Below are positions 15,681 through 25,223 of a stretch of DNA of 41,324 nt, one piece after another. The stretch is taken from the NCBI GenBank assembly GCA_964369805.1, contig CAYJFM010000019.1, forward strand, positions 1 through 41,324, read 5' to 3'. A program made the translations under genes and the position numbers. The stretch comes from CAYJHC01 sp964369805 (GTDB lineage: Bacteria; Bacillota; Clostridia; Peptostreptococcales; Anaerovoracaceae). The notes under the pieces are model-generated. The model worked only from the letters and a program-made list of their open reading frames with translations. It made no database searches and had not been told where the DNA came from. Each line of letters opens with the position of its first letter. The first letter of the stretch is position 1.

Positions 15681-16598
15681 CTATTTTTTTAAACCTAACA
15701 AACTCATAATTAACGCCATTCTAATGTATTTTCCATTTAGCACTTGTGGGAAGTAGCAAGCCCTAGGGTCGTCATCTACTTCAACAGCTATTTCGTTTAC
15801 TCTTGGTAGTGGATGAAGAATTCTCATTGACTCTTTTGCAGTTTCAAGCTTTTCCATATCAAGAATAAAAGTATCTTTCAACCTTACGTAATCATCCTCA
15901 TTAAAGAATCTTTCTTTTTGAACCCTTGTCATGTATAGGATATCTAGCTCTGGCATATATTTTTCCATATCCTCTGTTTCTACCCATTCACAACCACTTT
16001 TTGCTAATACATCTTGTTTTATATAGTCTGGAACTCTTAATTCTTCAGGTGCTATTAATACAAACTTAATATTTGTATATCTACACATAGCATTGATTAG
16101 AGAGTGTACAGTTCTTCCGAATTTCAAATCTCCACATAATCCTATTGTTAAGTTATCTAGCTTACCCATTTCTCTTTTTATTGTAAGAAGGTCCGTAAGA
16201 GTTTGAGTTGGGTGTTTATGCCCTCCATCTCCAGCATTGATTAAAGGCACAGTTGCTCTCTTTGCTGCGTACATTGGTGCCCCTTCTTTTGGGTGACGCA
16301 TTGCAATAATGTCCGCATAGCAACCTACCGTGATGATTGTATCAGTTACACTCTCTCCCTTTGCAGCTGATGAAGACGTTGCTTCACTAAAACCAATTAC
16401 GCTACCACCAAGGTCCAGCATTGCTGCTTCAAAACTCAGTCTAGTTCTAGTACTTGGTTCGAAAAACAGCGAACCAAGTTTCTTATATTTTGCTACTTCT
16501 CTATAATCATCAGGGTTCTTTGCAATATCCTCTGCAACTTCAATCATTTCATCAATTTCAGACGTAGTGTAATCACCAATATCTAATAAATGTCTCAT
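15681..16598 (-). CDS. pyrB: Aspartate carbamoyltransferase catalytic chain
   Basis: 305 residues, normal length. It has the carbamoyl-phosphate loop FFEPSTRTRLSFE near residues 47-59, the HPTQ segment, and LHPLPRVNEI near the C-terminus. It transfers the carbamoyl group to aspartate, the first committed step of pyrimidine synthesis. The ATG is preceded by AGGAGAG. Paired with pyrI. Confidence 0.97.
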   Translation of the reverse strand: MRHLLDIGDYTTSEIDEMIEVAEDIAKNPDDYREVAKYKKLGSLFFEPSTRTRLSFEAAMLDLGGSVIGFSEATSSSAAKGESVTDTIITVGCYADIIAMRHPKEGAPMYAAKRATVPLINAGDGGHKHPTQTLTDLLTIKREMGKLDNLTIGLCGDLKFGRTVHSLINAMCRYTNIKFVLIAPEELRVPDYIKQDVLAKSGCEWVETEDMEKYMPELDILYMTRVQKERFFNEDDYVRLKDTFILDMEKLETAKESMRILHPLPRVNEIAVEVDDDPRACYFPQVLNGKYIRMALIMSLLGLKK

Positions 16599-16683
16599 TT
16601 CTCTCCTCCTTATATTCTTTAACCTTGCGCTTTTCGATTATCTATTTCATATTTTGACTCTAAAGCATTTGCTTTCGAAATTC

Positions 16684-17325
16684 TTATTTCATCCAGCTTT
16701 CATCTTTTGGATTGTTTCTGAAACTAATAAGTCTAGCTTTGTCTTCAGGTTTAATGTAACCTTCATCTGCTGCCACTTCTGAAAGCTCATCAAAACTTGA
16801 TAGGCTAATATTCTTTACGTTTGCCGCTCCTAGCTTTTCATCTGCTGCCGCCATTCCATAAGTAAAGATGCTTACAATCCCAAGAACTTCTGCTCCTGCT
16901 TCTCTAAGAGCCTCTACTACTTGAATGCAGCTTCCTCCTGTAGAGATTAAATCTTCTACAACTACTACTTTCTGTCCTTTTTCTAATTTTCCTTCTATTT
17001 GATTAGTTCTACCATGGCTTTTTGAGCCAGACCTTACATATCCCATAGGAAGACCCATTATGTGACCTGCAATTGCTGCGTGTGCAATGCCGGCTGTACT
17101 CGTTCCCATCAACACTTGGCATTCCGGAAAATTTTCTTTAATAGTTTTAGCAATATTATTTTCTAATCTTGTTCTAATTTCAGGAAAAGAAAGGGTTAAT
17201 CTATTGTCACAGTAAATAGGACTTTTAATTCCGCTTGCCCATGTGAATGGCTCATCTGGTCTTAAAAATACCGCTCCAATGCTTAGTAAATCTTTTGCTG
17301 TTTGAATTGCTATTGTGTTTTTCAT
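16684..17325 (-). CDS. pyrE: Orotate phosphoribosyltransferase
   Basis: 213 residues. The PRPP-binding motif VVVVEDLISTGGS near residues 120-132 is diagnostic, and the N-terminal FTWASGIKSPIYCDNR segment binds orotate. It makes OMP from orotate and PRPP. It lies 82 nt after pyrF and 85 nt before pyrB in the same transcript, with AGAAGGAAAAA before the ATG. Confidence 0.96.
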   Translation of the reverse strand: MKNTIAIQTAKDLLSIGAVFLRPDEPFTWASGIKSPIYCDNRLTLSFPEIRTRLENNIAKTIKENFPECQVLMGTSTAGIAHAAIAGHIMGLPMGYVRSGSKSHGRTNQIEGKLEKGQKVVVVEDLISTGGSCIQVVEALREAGAEVLGIVSIFTYGMAAADEKLGAANVKNISLSSFDELSEVAADEGYIKPEDKARLISFRNNPKDESWMK

Positions 17326-17407
17326 TTTTTCCTTCTTTCTCGCCTCTTGGCAGTTATTTTACAATTTATAATTAAAATCTTCTTTTTTTTGTGCAAAGGT
17401 CTAAAAT

Positions 17408-18112
17408 CTATCCCATAAACTCCTTTACACATCTTTTATATGCTTCACTTGGATTTTCAGCCTGAGTAATAGGTCTTCCTACCACAATATAGTCTGACCC
17501 AAGTTCCCTTGCCATTTTAGGAGTTGTAACTCTTACTTGATCTCCCTTATTTCCGTCTTCAAATCTAATTCCTGGTGTTACTGTAATAAAGTCTTCTCCA
17601 CAAGCTTCCTTTATAGCTCTAACCTCTAAAGGCGAGCAAACCACGCCATTTAGCCCTGCTGCTTTACAGTTTTTTGCATACCCAACTACTACATCTTCAA
17701 CTTCTCCAGGTATCATTATTTCATTATTCATAGTTTCTTTGCTTGTTGAAGTTAGCTGAGTTACTGCAATTAATATGGCTTCTTTGCCTAACTTAGCAGA
17801 AGCTCTGTCAAGCCCAGCTTTTCCTCCGGCCATCATTTTAATTCCACCTGCACAGTGCACGTTTGTCATATCTGCACCGATAGCTCCTACTGATTCCATA
17901 GCCTTTTCAACAGTATTTGGAATGTCATGAAGCTTTAGATCAAGAAAAACTTTATGTCCTAAATTTTTAATTTCCTTCACAAATTCAGGCCCTTCTTTAT
18001 AAAATATTTCCATTCCTAATTTTACAAATAAGTTTTCTTCATTTATTTTGTTTAGAAAATCCATAGTTTCTTTTGCTGATGCGAAGTCTAACGCTATTAT
18101 TACTTTACTCAT
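17408..18112 (-). CDS. pyrF: Orotidine 5'-phosphate decarboxylase
   Basis: The ATG at 18112 (MSKVIIALDFAS) is chosen because AAGGGGGAT precedes it; a GTG further up has no such site. 234 residues, the short bacterial form. The catalytic signature VFLDLKLHDIPNT with its Asp/Lys tetrad is present, as are TPGIRFEDG and VVGRPIT for phosphate binding. It makes UMP from OMP. First enzyme gene of the block, 120 nt after an intrinsic terminator that probably acts as an attenuator. Confidence 0.96.
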   Translation of the reverse strand: MSKVIIALDFASAKETMDFLNKINEENLFVKLGMEIFYKEGPEFVKEIKNLGHKVFLDLKLHDIPNTVEKAMESVGAIGADMTNVHCAGGIKMMAGGKAGLDRASAKLGKEAILIAVTQLTSTSKETMNNEIMIPGEVEDVVVGYAKNCKAAGLNGVVCSPLEVRAIKEACGEDFITVTPGIRFEDGNKGDQVRVTTPKMARELGSDYIVVGRPITQAENPSEAYKRCVKEFMG

Positions 18113-18231
18113 TTTTATCCCCCTTTTATATTTTAATTTCCGCTTATTTATGAGTGCTGCCACCCACTTTACTTTGGTCCACCTATGTTAGAACCCTTTC
18201 AATGGTCCGCACTCCAAGCTTAAGCCTTCCC

Positions 18232-18280
18232 AAAAAAAATGGGCTACAAATATAAACAATTATATCTGTAAACCCATTTT
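18232..18280 (-). terminator. Intrinsic terminator/attenuator in the pyr leader
   Basis: The minus strand forms AAAATGGG-TT-TACA pairing with TGTA-G-CCCATTTT, followed by a run of eight T. The 5' arm (18267-18280) is coding sequence of the 72-codon ORF, and its TAA lies in the loop (18260-18262). A ribosome at the stop codon would cover the 5' arm and stop the hairpin forming. Confidence 0.8.
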
Positions 18281-18478
18281 ATTTAGTTTAACGGCCTCAG
18301 CCTTTATATGTATTTTGTCAAAAACAGTTTGAATAGCATAGTTAACATTTTTAAAGAAAAGGAATATTGTTGCTGCTTTAATTAAAAACAACTTCTTAAT
18401 TCCAGTGGCTTTCGCAAAGGATTCTCTGCCAAGTGCCATGTTTGATTTCTTTAATTTTATATTTGTAACTAATATCAA
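18260..18478 (-). CDS. 72-codon ORF before pyrF, possible leader peptide
   Basis: Not recognised as a known family. It has a full set of expression signals: promoter TTGAAC-17-TATACT about 30 nt upstream, AAAGGAGG 6 nt before a TTG start, and a terminator overlapping its 3' end. The peptide is basic with a hydrophobic, Phe-rich middle (LFLIKAATIFLFF), so the mRNA there is U-rich. In E. coli pyrBI, a leader peptide with a U-rich stretch couples UTP level to read-through of a terminator at its end. The layout here is the same, so a leader role is more likely than an independent function, but a small basic protein is not excluded. Confidence 0.6.
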   Translation of the reverse strand: MILVTNIKLKKSNMALGRESFAKATGIKKLFLIKAATIFLFFKNVNYAIQTVFDKIHIKAEAVKLNKMGLQI

Positions 18479-18507
18479 ATCCTGCCTCCTTTAAATCATC
18501 GAAAATT

Positions 18508-18536
18508 AGTATACTACTTTTTATGATCAAGTTCAA
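18508..18536 (-). promoter_or_regulatory. Promoter of the 72-codon ORF / pyr operon
   Basis: Minus strand TTGAAC (18531-18536), 17-nt spacer, TATACT (18508-18513). It is the only good promoter seen upstream of pyrF. Confidence 0.7.
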
Positions 18537-18802
18537 GAGGAAAATTAGATAAATTAATATTTTTGCACCTTTTTTGCGTTTTTTTATTTGTTTTCAATTA
18601 AGGAAAGGTTGCACTTAACTTATCAATTGATGCAATTAGCAAAAAGCTAATTATTATAATAGTTGGGTTGTAATGATTGGTATAGGGTGGCTTATTAGGT
18701 TTAAAATGTCAAAATAAGCTAATAACAAAAGAGAATACAATACTAAAGAACTCTCAAAGGACAAAAATAAAGCTAAAGACCTTAATTTTATGCCTATTCA
18801 TT
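18537..18802. other. Gene-free gap with small hairpins
   Basis: No coding frame with a ribosome binding site is seen. The gap has a perfect 7-bp hairpin, AATTAGC-aaaaa-GCTAATT (18634-18652), and a longer imperfect one (GGCTTATT with AATAAGCT, about 18689-18722). Neither has a clean T-run, so the 3' end of the surface-protein transcript is not defined. Confidence 0.5.
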
Positions 18803-20794
18803 TTAAGTTTGCCTTTCAATGTGTTTAGCTACTATCCACATTATCATGGTAATTAGCATTGCAATTGCAATCATTCCAAAAATGAACAGTTCTCTAGTAT
18901 CACCAGTGCTAGGAGCTATGACCGGTTCAACTATTTCAACCCCAACTTTTACTGAGTGTTCTGTAAAAACAACTACAAATTCTTGTTCCCCTAAGGATAA
19001 TGACTTCATCAGGTCTGCATTTACAGAAAAAATAACAGATCCACTCTTCATACTATAGTCATTTTTATCAAGTAAACTTCCATTCAAATATAATCCTTTT
19101 ACATCGTCTATATTTCCATCTACCCTAAATTTTAAGACCTGACTAACTCCATTTTTGTAATACACCACATTATTACCTTCAATTGGCTTTTCTACAACTA
19201 CCTTTACAGTAGCTTTAATGTTATTTGGATTACTTACCACATCTGGTAAATATAGTTCTCCCTTTAAAATGTATTCTCCTGGAATTGTAGCCGTATATGT
19301 AGATGTGTCCCATGTAACTGGTATTAATCTCGTAACTCCGTCTGTACAAATTACATTAACTTCTGAAGGTAATCCTGAAAGGTTTTCCCCATAAACTACA
19401 TTTTGTTCCCCTAAAGAATTTATAAAAATTACACTAATATCTTTATAGACTCCAGCAAAAGAAACTTCATTTGCTGGCATTGTAAAGGTTACCGTTCTCT
19501 GTCCCGTGTCTATCCCATTAATTCCTTCTACTATCCATTCTTGAAAGTACTTACCTTCTATAGAGTCCGAATATACTGTAACTTCAGTACCTTCAGCTGC
19601 GACTAGTAAATTAGCCTTTCCTCCATTCACTTCTATAGCATACTCTGTAGGATAAAAAGTTCCTCCTTCTGGAGTATCACCTTTATATTCACCGTTTTTA
19701 TTGTCAATCGTCCCATTTATATTTTGGATTTGATTATTATTTACCACACTACCAGTACTTGTTATGGTACCCTCGTTAGATATCACTCCATTATTAGTCA
19801 ATAGACCTCCATTAATAACTGTTCCATTATTAGTCAATGTTCCATTATTAGTCAAGTTACTATTAACATCAACATCAAGACTTGCTTCAGTAGCAATTTC
19901 CAAAGTATTACCAGATGGTATTTCTAGGTTTTTTCCATTAGGTATTTCTAGATTTTCAGTTAAGACTATGCCCCCATAAACAGTTCCTTTTGAACCTTCA
20001 AATATTATTCCCGACCAGTTGCTTTGGTTCCCACGTTCTGTAATGCTAGTTGTATCAATTATAGGATTTCCAGAAGTAATAAAGGTGCCTCCCTTTGCAA
20101 CACTAGATTGGTTCCCATTTCTTCCACCTCCAATGCCATTAGAGTTGCCACCTCCATCAGTGGCTGTAATGTTACCACCTGTAATTTCTATATAGCCACC
20201 GTTAAATCCCCACGAGCCACCAATACCTGCTGCATTTGCACCTCCAATGGATACTATATTTCCACTTTCAATTTTTATTTTTCCATTTCCATTTCTACCA
20301 ATTCCAGGCCAAAAGTCACCACCTGTAGTATTTAAAGATCCAGTTCCTTTAAATGTTACCAGATTGTTTTGGGGAACCAACACACCTGCTGCGTCATGCC
20401 CGCTCTTTAAAGTATTATTACCTTCAAGTATTATTACAGTCTCTCCTGCGTTTCCTAGATTTATCGCTGGTGTTTTGCTTAGCTTAGAAGTATCAATACT
20501 CACATTATTTAATATAATATTATGTTCGCCATCATGAACTCTTATGGTGTTACTGCTAGTTGCACCTGAAATAGTAACTCCCCCAGAGTAATCTGTAAAC
20601 GATATATTATCTGTAGAGTACTGCGTGACTCCATTACTTGTTCTTAGATATAGATTACTGCTTTCAATATTATGGCTATACATACTTGCACCATAAGTAG
20701 TATCTATCATAGTTGTTAGGGATATTAAACCAATCAGTAAAGTTAAAATAATCCCTAATGAAATACTCTTCTTCTTTAATCTCATAACTTTCAA
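18803..20794 (-). CDS. Large secreted, probably cell-wall-anchored surface protein
   Basis: About 663 residues with a basic N-terminus (MRLKKKS) and a hydrophobic signal segment (about 12-35) ending near TYGAS. Residues about 40-260 are Gly/Asn-rich with many short beta strands (SGATSSNTIRVHDGE, GGNITATDGGGN), as in carbohydrate-binding or beta-helix surface proteins. Near-tandem LTNNGTL-type units follow (about 310-370), then an InlB-type beta domain (about 385-455), an Ig-like domain (VTWDTSTYTATIPGEY) and a second beta module. The C-terminus reads APSTGD, a hydrophobic stretch and KHIERQT, which resembles a variant sortase signal. The start may be TTG at 20794 or ATG at 20785. The ligand is unknown. 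Confidence 0.75.
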   Translation of the reverse strand: MKVMRLKKKSISLGIILTLLIGLISLTTMIDTTYGASMYSHNIESSNLYLRTSNGVTQYSTDNISFTDYSGGVTISGATSSNTIRVHDGEHNIILNNVSIDTSKLSKTPAINLGNAGETVIILEGNNTLKSGHDAAGVLVPQNNLVTFKGTGSLNTTGGDFWPGIGRNGNGKIKIESGNIVSIGGANAAGIGGSWGFNGGYIEITGGNITATDGGGNSNGIGGGRNGNQSSVAKGGTFITSGNPIIDTTSITERGNQSNWSGIIFEGSKGTVYGGIVLTENLEIPNGKNLEIPSGNTLEIATEASLDVDVNSNLTNNGTLTNNGTVINGGLLTNNGVISNEGTITSTGSVVNNNQIQNINGTIDNKNGEYKGDTPEGGTFYPTEYAIEVNGGKANLLVAAEGTEVTVYSDSIEGKYFQEWIVEGINGIDTGQRTVTFTMPANEVSFAGVYKDISVIFINSLGEQNVVYGENLSGLPSEVNVICTDGVTRLIPVTWDTSTYTATIPGEYILKGELYLPDVVSNPNNIKATVKVVVEKPIEGNNVVYYKNGVSQVLKFRVDGNIDDVKGLYLNGSLLDKNDYSMKSGSVIFSVNADLMKSLSLGEQEFVVVFTEHSVKVGVEIVEPVIAPSTGDTRELFIFGMIAIAMLITMIMWIVAKHIERQT

Positions 20795-20954
20795 CCTTTC
20801 CTCCCAATATTATCACATATGTACATTTGTGAATTATCAATATGCTTTAGTATAACATATTTTTTCTTTTTTAGTAATAAACAGAAAATTTATTGAGAGT
20901 TGCAGGTGGAAAACCGAAAATAGAGCGACCAATTATTACAAGCTCTCTCTACTA

Positions 20955-22136
20955 CTATATCTTCCCATATCTAATTTTAAACTCTGTAAATTCACCAACT
21001 TCTGAATTTACAGAAATTTCTCCATTTTCTTTTTCTATAATTGCCTTTGCAAGGTTCAATCCAATACCAAATCCTTCAGATTCCGTCCTTTTATAAAACC
21101 TCTCAAAAATTTTTCCAAGATCTTCCTTTTTAATTCCACTGCCATAATCTTTAACTTTCACTTCAACATAAAAATTGTTTTCGGAAATAGAAATTTCAAT
21201 TTTTCCTCCTTCAAAGGAGTGTTCTAAGGCATTTTTTAATATATTAGTCAAAGCTTCTTCTTGCCACTTTTCATCGCAAAAGTAAACTACTTCTAAATCT
21301 CCTTTGATATCAATTGTTACATTTTTTCTCGCTGTCATATGGCTTAAGCTGTTAGATATTTTTGTAATCAAGTAATTTATATTTACCATTTCCTTTTTAA
21401 ACTCCACAACACTCGCATCAAGTCTTGAAAGTACTAGTAATATATTTATTAGTTCTTCAATTTTTTCGCTTTTTTCATTGATTCTGCTCAAATATTTTTC
21501 TTTAGTCTTAGCATCCATATTTGGGTTTTCTTCCATATTTTCTACCATAAGAATTATAGAAGTAAGCGGTGTTTTAAGTTGATGAGAGATATCTGCTAGG
21601 TTATTCTTCAGGCTTTTTCTTTCCTCTTCAAGGTATCTATTATACTCTTTTAACATAACTGTAGTCTTAAAAATTGTATTCTCTAGTTTTGCTAGAGTCC
21701 CTTCTTTTGTTCTGTCTAAATTCAAATTATAGTTTCCCTTGTTAATTTCTTCAAGATAACTAATCAAATATTCAAGCTGACTATTTAGCTTACTTTTCTT
21801 CTTATAGTTTATAATAGCTATGATTCCAAAAGTAATCAGAGCAATCAAACTGTTTACACCTATATTAACATACAACCGCTTTTCTACTCCATTTATAAGA
21901 AAAACCTCACTAGTGGTATATCCGTAAGCTTCCAACAAGTTAACCTCAGACTCATTTGGATTTTTAAGTAGCTCAGCCACTTCTTCTGTTGTAAGCTCTG
22001 GATTTTCTTTAATCACTTCATTTGCAATTGCTAGTATTTTATCATTATAAAAGTCACTATACACTAAGTAGTTAACAAAGGATATGATAAAGACAAGCCC
22101 AATAATTACGACGGCTCCAATCAAATTATTTTTCAA
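20955..22136 (-). CDS. Sensor histidine kinase
   Basis: 393 residues with two membrane helices (about 5-28 and 92-110) flanking a short external loop of about 60 residues, then the kinase core. The phospho-acceptor His lies in ADISHQLKTPLTS. The ATP-binding boxes are NALEHSF (N), DYGSGIKKEDL (G1), FERFYKR (F) and GFGIGLNLAK (G2). The TTG start overlaps the response regulator by 11 nt, so the two are translated together. The small external domain and the ABC transporter in the same operon suggest a stimulus at the envelope, possibly a peptide or antimicrobial; that is inference. Confidence 0.92.
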   Translation of the reverse strand: MKNNLIGAVVIIGLVFIISFVNYLVYSDFYNDKILAIANEVIKENPELTTEEVAELLKNPNESEVNLLEAYGYTTSEVFLINGVEKRLYVNIGVNSLIALITFGIIAIINYKKKSKLNSQLEYLISYLEEINKGNYNLNLDRTKEGTLAKLENTIFKTTVMLKEYNRYLEEERKSLKNNLADISHQLKTPLTSIILMVENMEENPNMDAKTKEKYLSRINEKSEKIEELINILLVLSRLDASVVEFKKEMVNINYLITKISNSLSHMTARKNVTIDIKGDLEVVYFCDEKWQEEALTNILKNALEHSFEGGKIEISISENNFYVEVKVKDYGSGIKKEDLGKIFERFYKRTESEGFGIGLNLAKAIIEKENGEISVNSEVGEFTEFKIRYGKI

Positions 22137-22764
22137 CTATATAACCTACTCTCTTTATGGTCTTAATGTAATCAAGTCCAATTTTATCTCTAACCCTTTT
22201 CACATATACGCTTAAAGTGTTATCCTCCACCACATTTCCAGTACTATCAAGTATTAAATCAATAAGCCTTTCTCTAGTTATTGTCCTTCCAATATTTTCA
22301 AATAGAAGGAGTAGAATTTCAAAATCTAAAGCAGTTAAAGTGACTTCCCCCCTTTCCACATAAACCTTATTTGCTTCCTTGTTAATTCTTAATTCTTTAT
22401 AAACTATTTCCTCTGATTGATACCTTTGAAGCACTTTTTCTATTCTAGCAATTAAAACCTTACTTTTGAAAGGTTTTGTTACATATTCTTCTCCTAGGCT
22501 TAACCCCTTTATAATTGTTTCTTCATCATCTTTTGCAGTAAGAAATATTATTGGCCTATTTATTTCTTTGCAAAATTCTAAACTATTTCCATCAGGAAGG
22601 GAAATATCCAAAAGAGCTAAGTCAAAGTCTATAGAGCTTTTTCTGATTTTCTCTAGTGCCTCTTTTTTCGTTGTAGCAACTTCCACTTCGAACTTTTTTT
22701 CTAATGCAAAAACAAGCGCCTCAACTATCCCTATATCATCTTCTACTAAAAATATCTTTTTCAT
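22126..22764 (-). CDS. OmpR-family response regulator
   Basis: 212 residues. The receiver domain has the acidic pair VEDD near the start, the phospho-acceptor Asp in FDLALLDISLPDG, and the Lys in VTKPFKS. The C-terminal winged helix (about 120-212) carries LTALDFEILLLL, ERLIDLIL and SVYVKRVRDKIG. It would be phosphorylated by the adjacent kinase. AGAGGGAAAT precedes the ATG, 20 nt after the permease. A direct repeat at the head of the operon is a candidate binding site. Confidence 0.95.
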   Translation of the reverse strand: MKKIFLVEDDIGIVEALVFALEKKFEVEVATTKKEALEKIRKSSIDFDLALLDISLPDGNSLEFCKEINRPIIFLTAKDDEETIIKGLSLGEEYVTKPFKSKVLIARIEKVLQRYQSEEIVYKELRINKEANKVYVERGEVTLTALDFEILLLLFENIGRTITRERLIDLILDSTGNVVEDNTLSVYVKRVRDKIGLDYIKTIKRVGYIVEK

Positions 22765-22784
22765 ATTTCCCTCTGATTTCTATT

Positions 22785-25223
22785 TTAAATATTTTCGTTT
22801 TTTATTGTTTCAATAATATTTTGCTTATTAATTATATGCATCGAATATTTCATAATTAAATTCACTATCAAAAATACAAATACTATTGAAATTAATATTG
22901 GTATCCAGGGAACTTCAAAAGTAGCTAATGTCTCAGTGTTCATGGCAGCTGCATTAACCAACGCTTTATACATTAGGTACGAAAGCAGCACCCCTATTGT
23001 AAGTCCAAAGAATAAAGATTTTATTCCATAAAAAGCACTTTCTAGCCTAATCATATTGTTGAATTCTTTCTTTGTAACACCAATTGATCTTAATATTGCA
23101 AACTCTCTCGCTCTAAGTTTCATATTAGTTGTAATAGTATTGAATATATTCGTCATTCCAATTAGAATGATAACTGAAATAAATCCATACATGAAAATTG
23201 CGATTAGCATAACCATTTTTTCCTGCCCTTCAATATATTCTGATATATTAAATGTGAAAAAAGACACACCATTTTCTTCTTCATAGGCTGCAATTTCTTT
23301 CATTAATTCTCTTTCATTATCTGAATCAAGATATAAGCTTACAGGTATATTAATCTCCTCAATATCATTATATATGTCATCTGAAACTATTACAACTGGA
23401 CTATTCTCAGTATAAAAATTCTCTCCTCCCATTGGAAGTTTATCGCTTCTTATAATGTCTAGCTTGATTTTTTCACCACTGTTTACACCTAACGCCATTA
23501 TTTCAGTTTCATCTTCTCCTATAATTTCTTGCTGTCTACTTGTCCCGTCAGTATCTATGACACTATATTCATTGTTAACTAAAATCCCTCTTCCATCTAC
23601 TTCTTCTACTTTTAATCCTGCATCTTCTAAAAACCTTTCGTATTCTTCATTTCCAACATTCATAAAGTAAACTTTTCCAGCCTCTTCTTTTGCAGCTTCT
23701 GTCACACCTTTGTGAAAGTACTCCTCCTCTAGGGTACCTTCTTTTGATTTATGAATAGATGAAGATTCAATAAAGTTTAACTGGCTTACTTCTTCATATA
23801 TTCTAACTTCTTCATCTGCTGTTTTATCTGTATCTAAAGATACAACTATGCTAAACTTCACCTCTTTAAAAGCATCCTCAGCTGAATTAAAGCCGATTAT
23901 CACAAAGTATGATATAGAAACAAAGGTAGCAATGCTCACAATAAGTGAAATAATTGTAGTTCTATATTTAGACCTGTTTCTCTTCATATTTTTATATGCA
24001 ATTACACCTCCTACATTAAATAACTTTTCTATTACCTTAGGTGCATTAAGCTTTTTAGATTTAATCTTTATTTCTTCTTGATTTTTTATTGCTTCTATTT
24101 CTGAAACTTTGCTAGCTCTCCTAGCGCTTCCTATAGAGGAAAAGTATATGGTTACAACAGAAAGGAGTATTGAAATTAAAATTCCTGGAATCGAAACACT
24201 ATAAAACAGCTCAAAATATTGCTCAATACTAGCGCCAAAACTAGTAATAGAACTATTAATAATTTCAACTAAAAAATATGGTACTATCATCCCAATTAAA
24301 ATGCCAAGAGGGATTCCAATTATTCCAAGATACATACCTTCTTTTAGAACATTCCTTTTAATCTGCTTAGGTGTTGCCCCAATACTAGAAAGCATTCCAT
24401 ACATTTTAATTTTTTCATTTACCGATATGGCAAAAGAATTTCTTATGCAAAATACTGATGTTGCAACAATAATGAATGCTAATATCACCCCCATAGAATA
24501 AATCGCGGTTTTTATTTCACTACCAGCCATATACCCTGACCACTTAAGAAGCTCTTCATTGTACTCATATTCATAGCCTCCTGCACCTGAAAAACTTTGT
24601 ATTTCATCTGTTGTTTTTTCATAGGTTTCAGGCTCTGTATATAATATGTGCATATTATAATTATCAGCTTTTTTATCTGTGTAAGTGTAGAAATTGTAAT
24701 CACTTTGCATCCCTAAGAAAACCAATTGTTTTGCTAGCCCAGTGACTATAAATTCTTTTGCTTCAGAAGAGCCGTCTGCTTTAACTTGAATCTTATCTCC
24801 CACAGACAAGAAATTTTCATCTGCATAGTAGTAATCGAGTACAATTTCATTTTCATTTTTTGGAGCCTTTCCTTCAATGAGACTATTTTCTAAATCACTA
24901 AGGCCATCCTTATCTATATAGTTTATTCCTATAGTTTTTCCTTCTTTCGTAGTGCTTATATCATTAGATACCTTGTAATAACTTTCTACATTTTTGTGCT
25001 GGCCAATTTTTTCCAGCTCTTCACTTGGTACATCATAGAGCGTAACATGCCTATTCCCATAGTTTTCTATAGACATCTTTATCATCGAAGATGTGAATGA
25101 TGTTACAAGCCCAAGTAAAGCCGTAATCAGTGCACAAGACAAAATTATACCAATAATGGATACTACTGTCCTTTGCTTATTCATTACAAGGTTTTTTCTC
25201 ACCAGTTTATTTAGAACGTCCAT
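22785..25223 (-). CDS. ABC transporter permease with two FtsX-like domains
   Basis: 812 residues. An N-terminal membrane helix is followed by a periplasm-side-type region, then two FtsX/MacB-like membrane domains, one near 240-370 and one near the C-terminus (about 690-800), separated by a large extracellular region (about 450-680). The segment MLSSIGATPKQIKRNVL is the coupling-helix motif that contacts the ATPase, echoed in the second domain by LRSIGVTKKEF. Such permeases serve export, lipoprotein release, or antimicrobial-peptide sensing and detachment. It overlaps the ATPase gene by 17 nt. The substrate cannot be assigned. Confidence 0.9.
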   Translation of the reverse strand: MDVLNKLVRKNLVMNKQRTVVSIIGIILSCALITALLGLVTSFTSSMIKMSIENYGNRHVTLYDVPSEELEKIGQHKNVESYYKVSNDISTTKEGKTIGINYIDKDGLSDLENSLIEGKAPKNENEIVLDYYYADENFLSVGDKIQVKADGSSEAKEFIVTGLAKQLVFLGMQSDYNFYTYTDKKADNYNMHILYTEPETYEKTTDEIQSFSGAGGYEYEYNEELLKWSGYMAGSEIKTAIYSMGVILAFIIVATSVFCIRNSFAISVNEKIKMYGMLSSIGATPKQIKRNVLKEGMYLGIIGIPLGILIGMIVPYFLVEIINSSITSFGASIEQYFELFYSVSIPGILISILLSVVTIYFSSIGSARRASKVSEIEAIKNQEEIKIKSKKLNAPKVIEKLFNVGGVIAYKNMKRNRSKYRTTIISLIVSIATFVSISYFVIIGFNSAEDAFKEVKFSIVVSLDTDKTADEEVRIYEEVSQLNFIESSSIHKSKEGTLEEEYFHKGVTEAAKEEAGKVYFMNVGNEEYERFLEDAGLKVEEVDGRGILVNNEYSVIDTDGTSRQQEIIGEDETEIMALGVNSGEKIKLDIIRSDKLPMGGENFYTENSPVVIVSDDIYNDIEEINIPVSLYLDSDNERELMKEIAAYEEENGVSFFTFNISEYIEGQEKMVMLIAIFMYGFISVIILIGMTNIFNTITTNMKLRAREFAILRSIGVTKKEFNNMIRLESAFYGIKSLFFGLTIGVLLSYLMYKALVNAAAMNTETLATFEVPWIPILISIVFVFLIVNLIMKYSMHIINKQNIIETIKNENI

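Noticed and set aside
18152..18214. T-box riboswitch before pyrF, from a GGGTGGCA string
   Set aside because: The rest of the T-box core (ACCGCG and a competing terminator after it) is absent.
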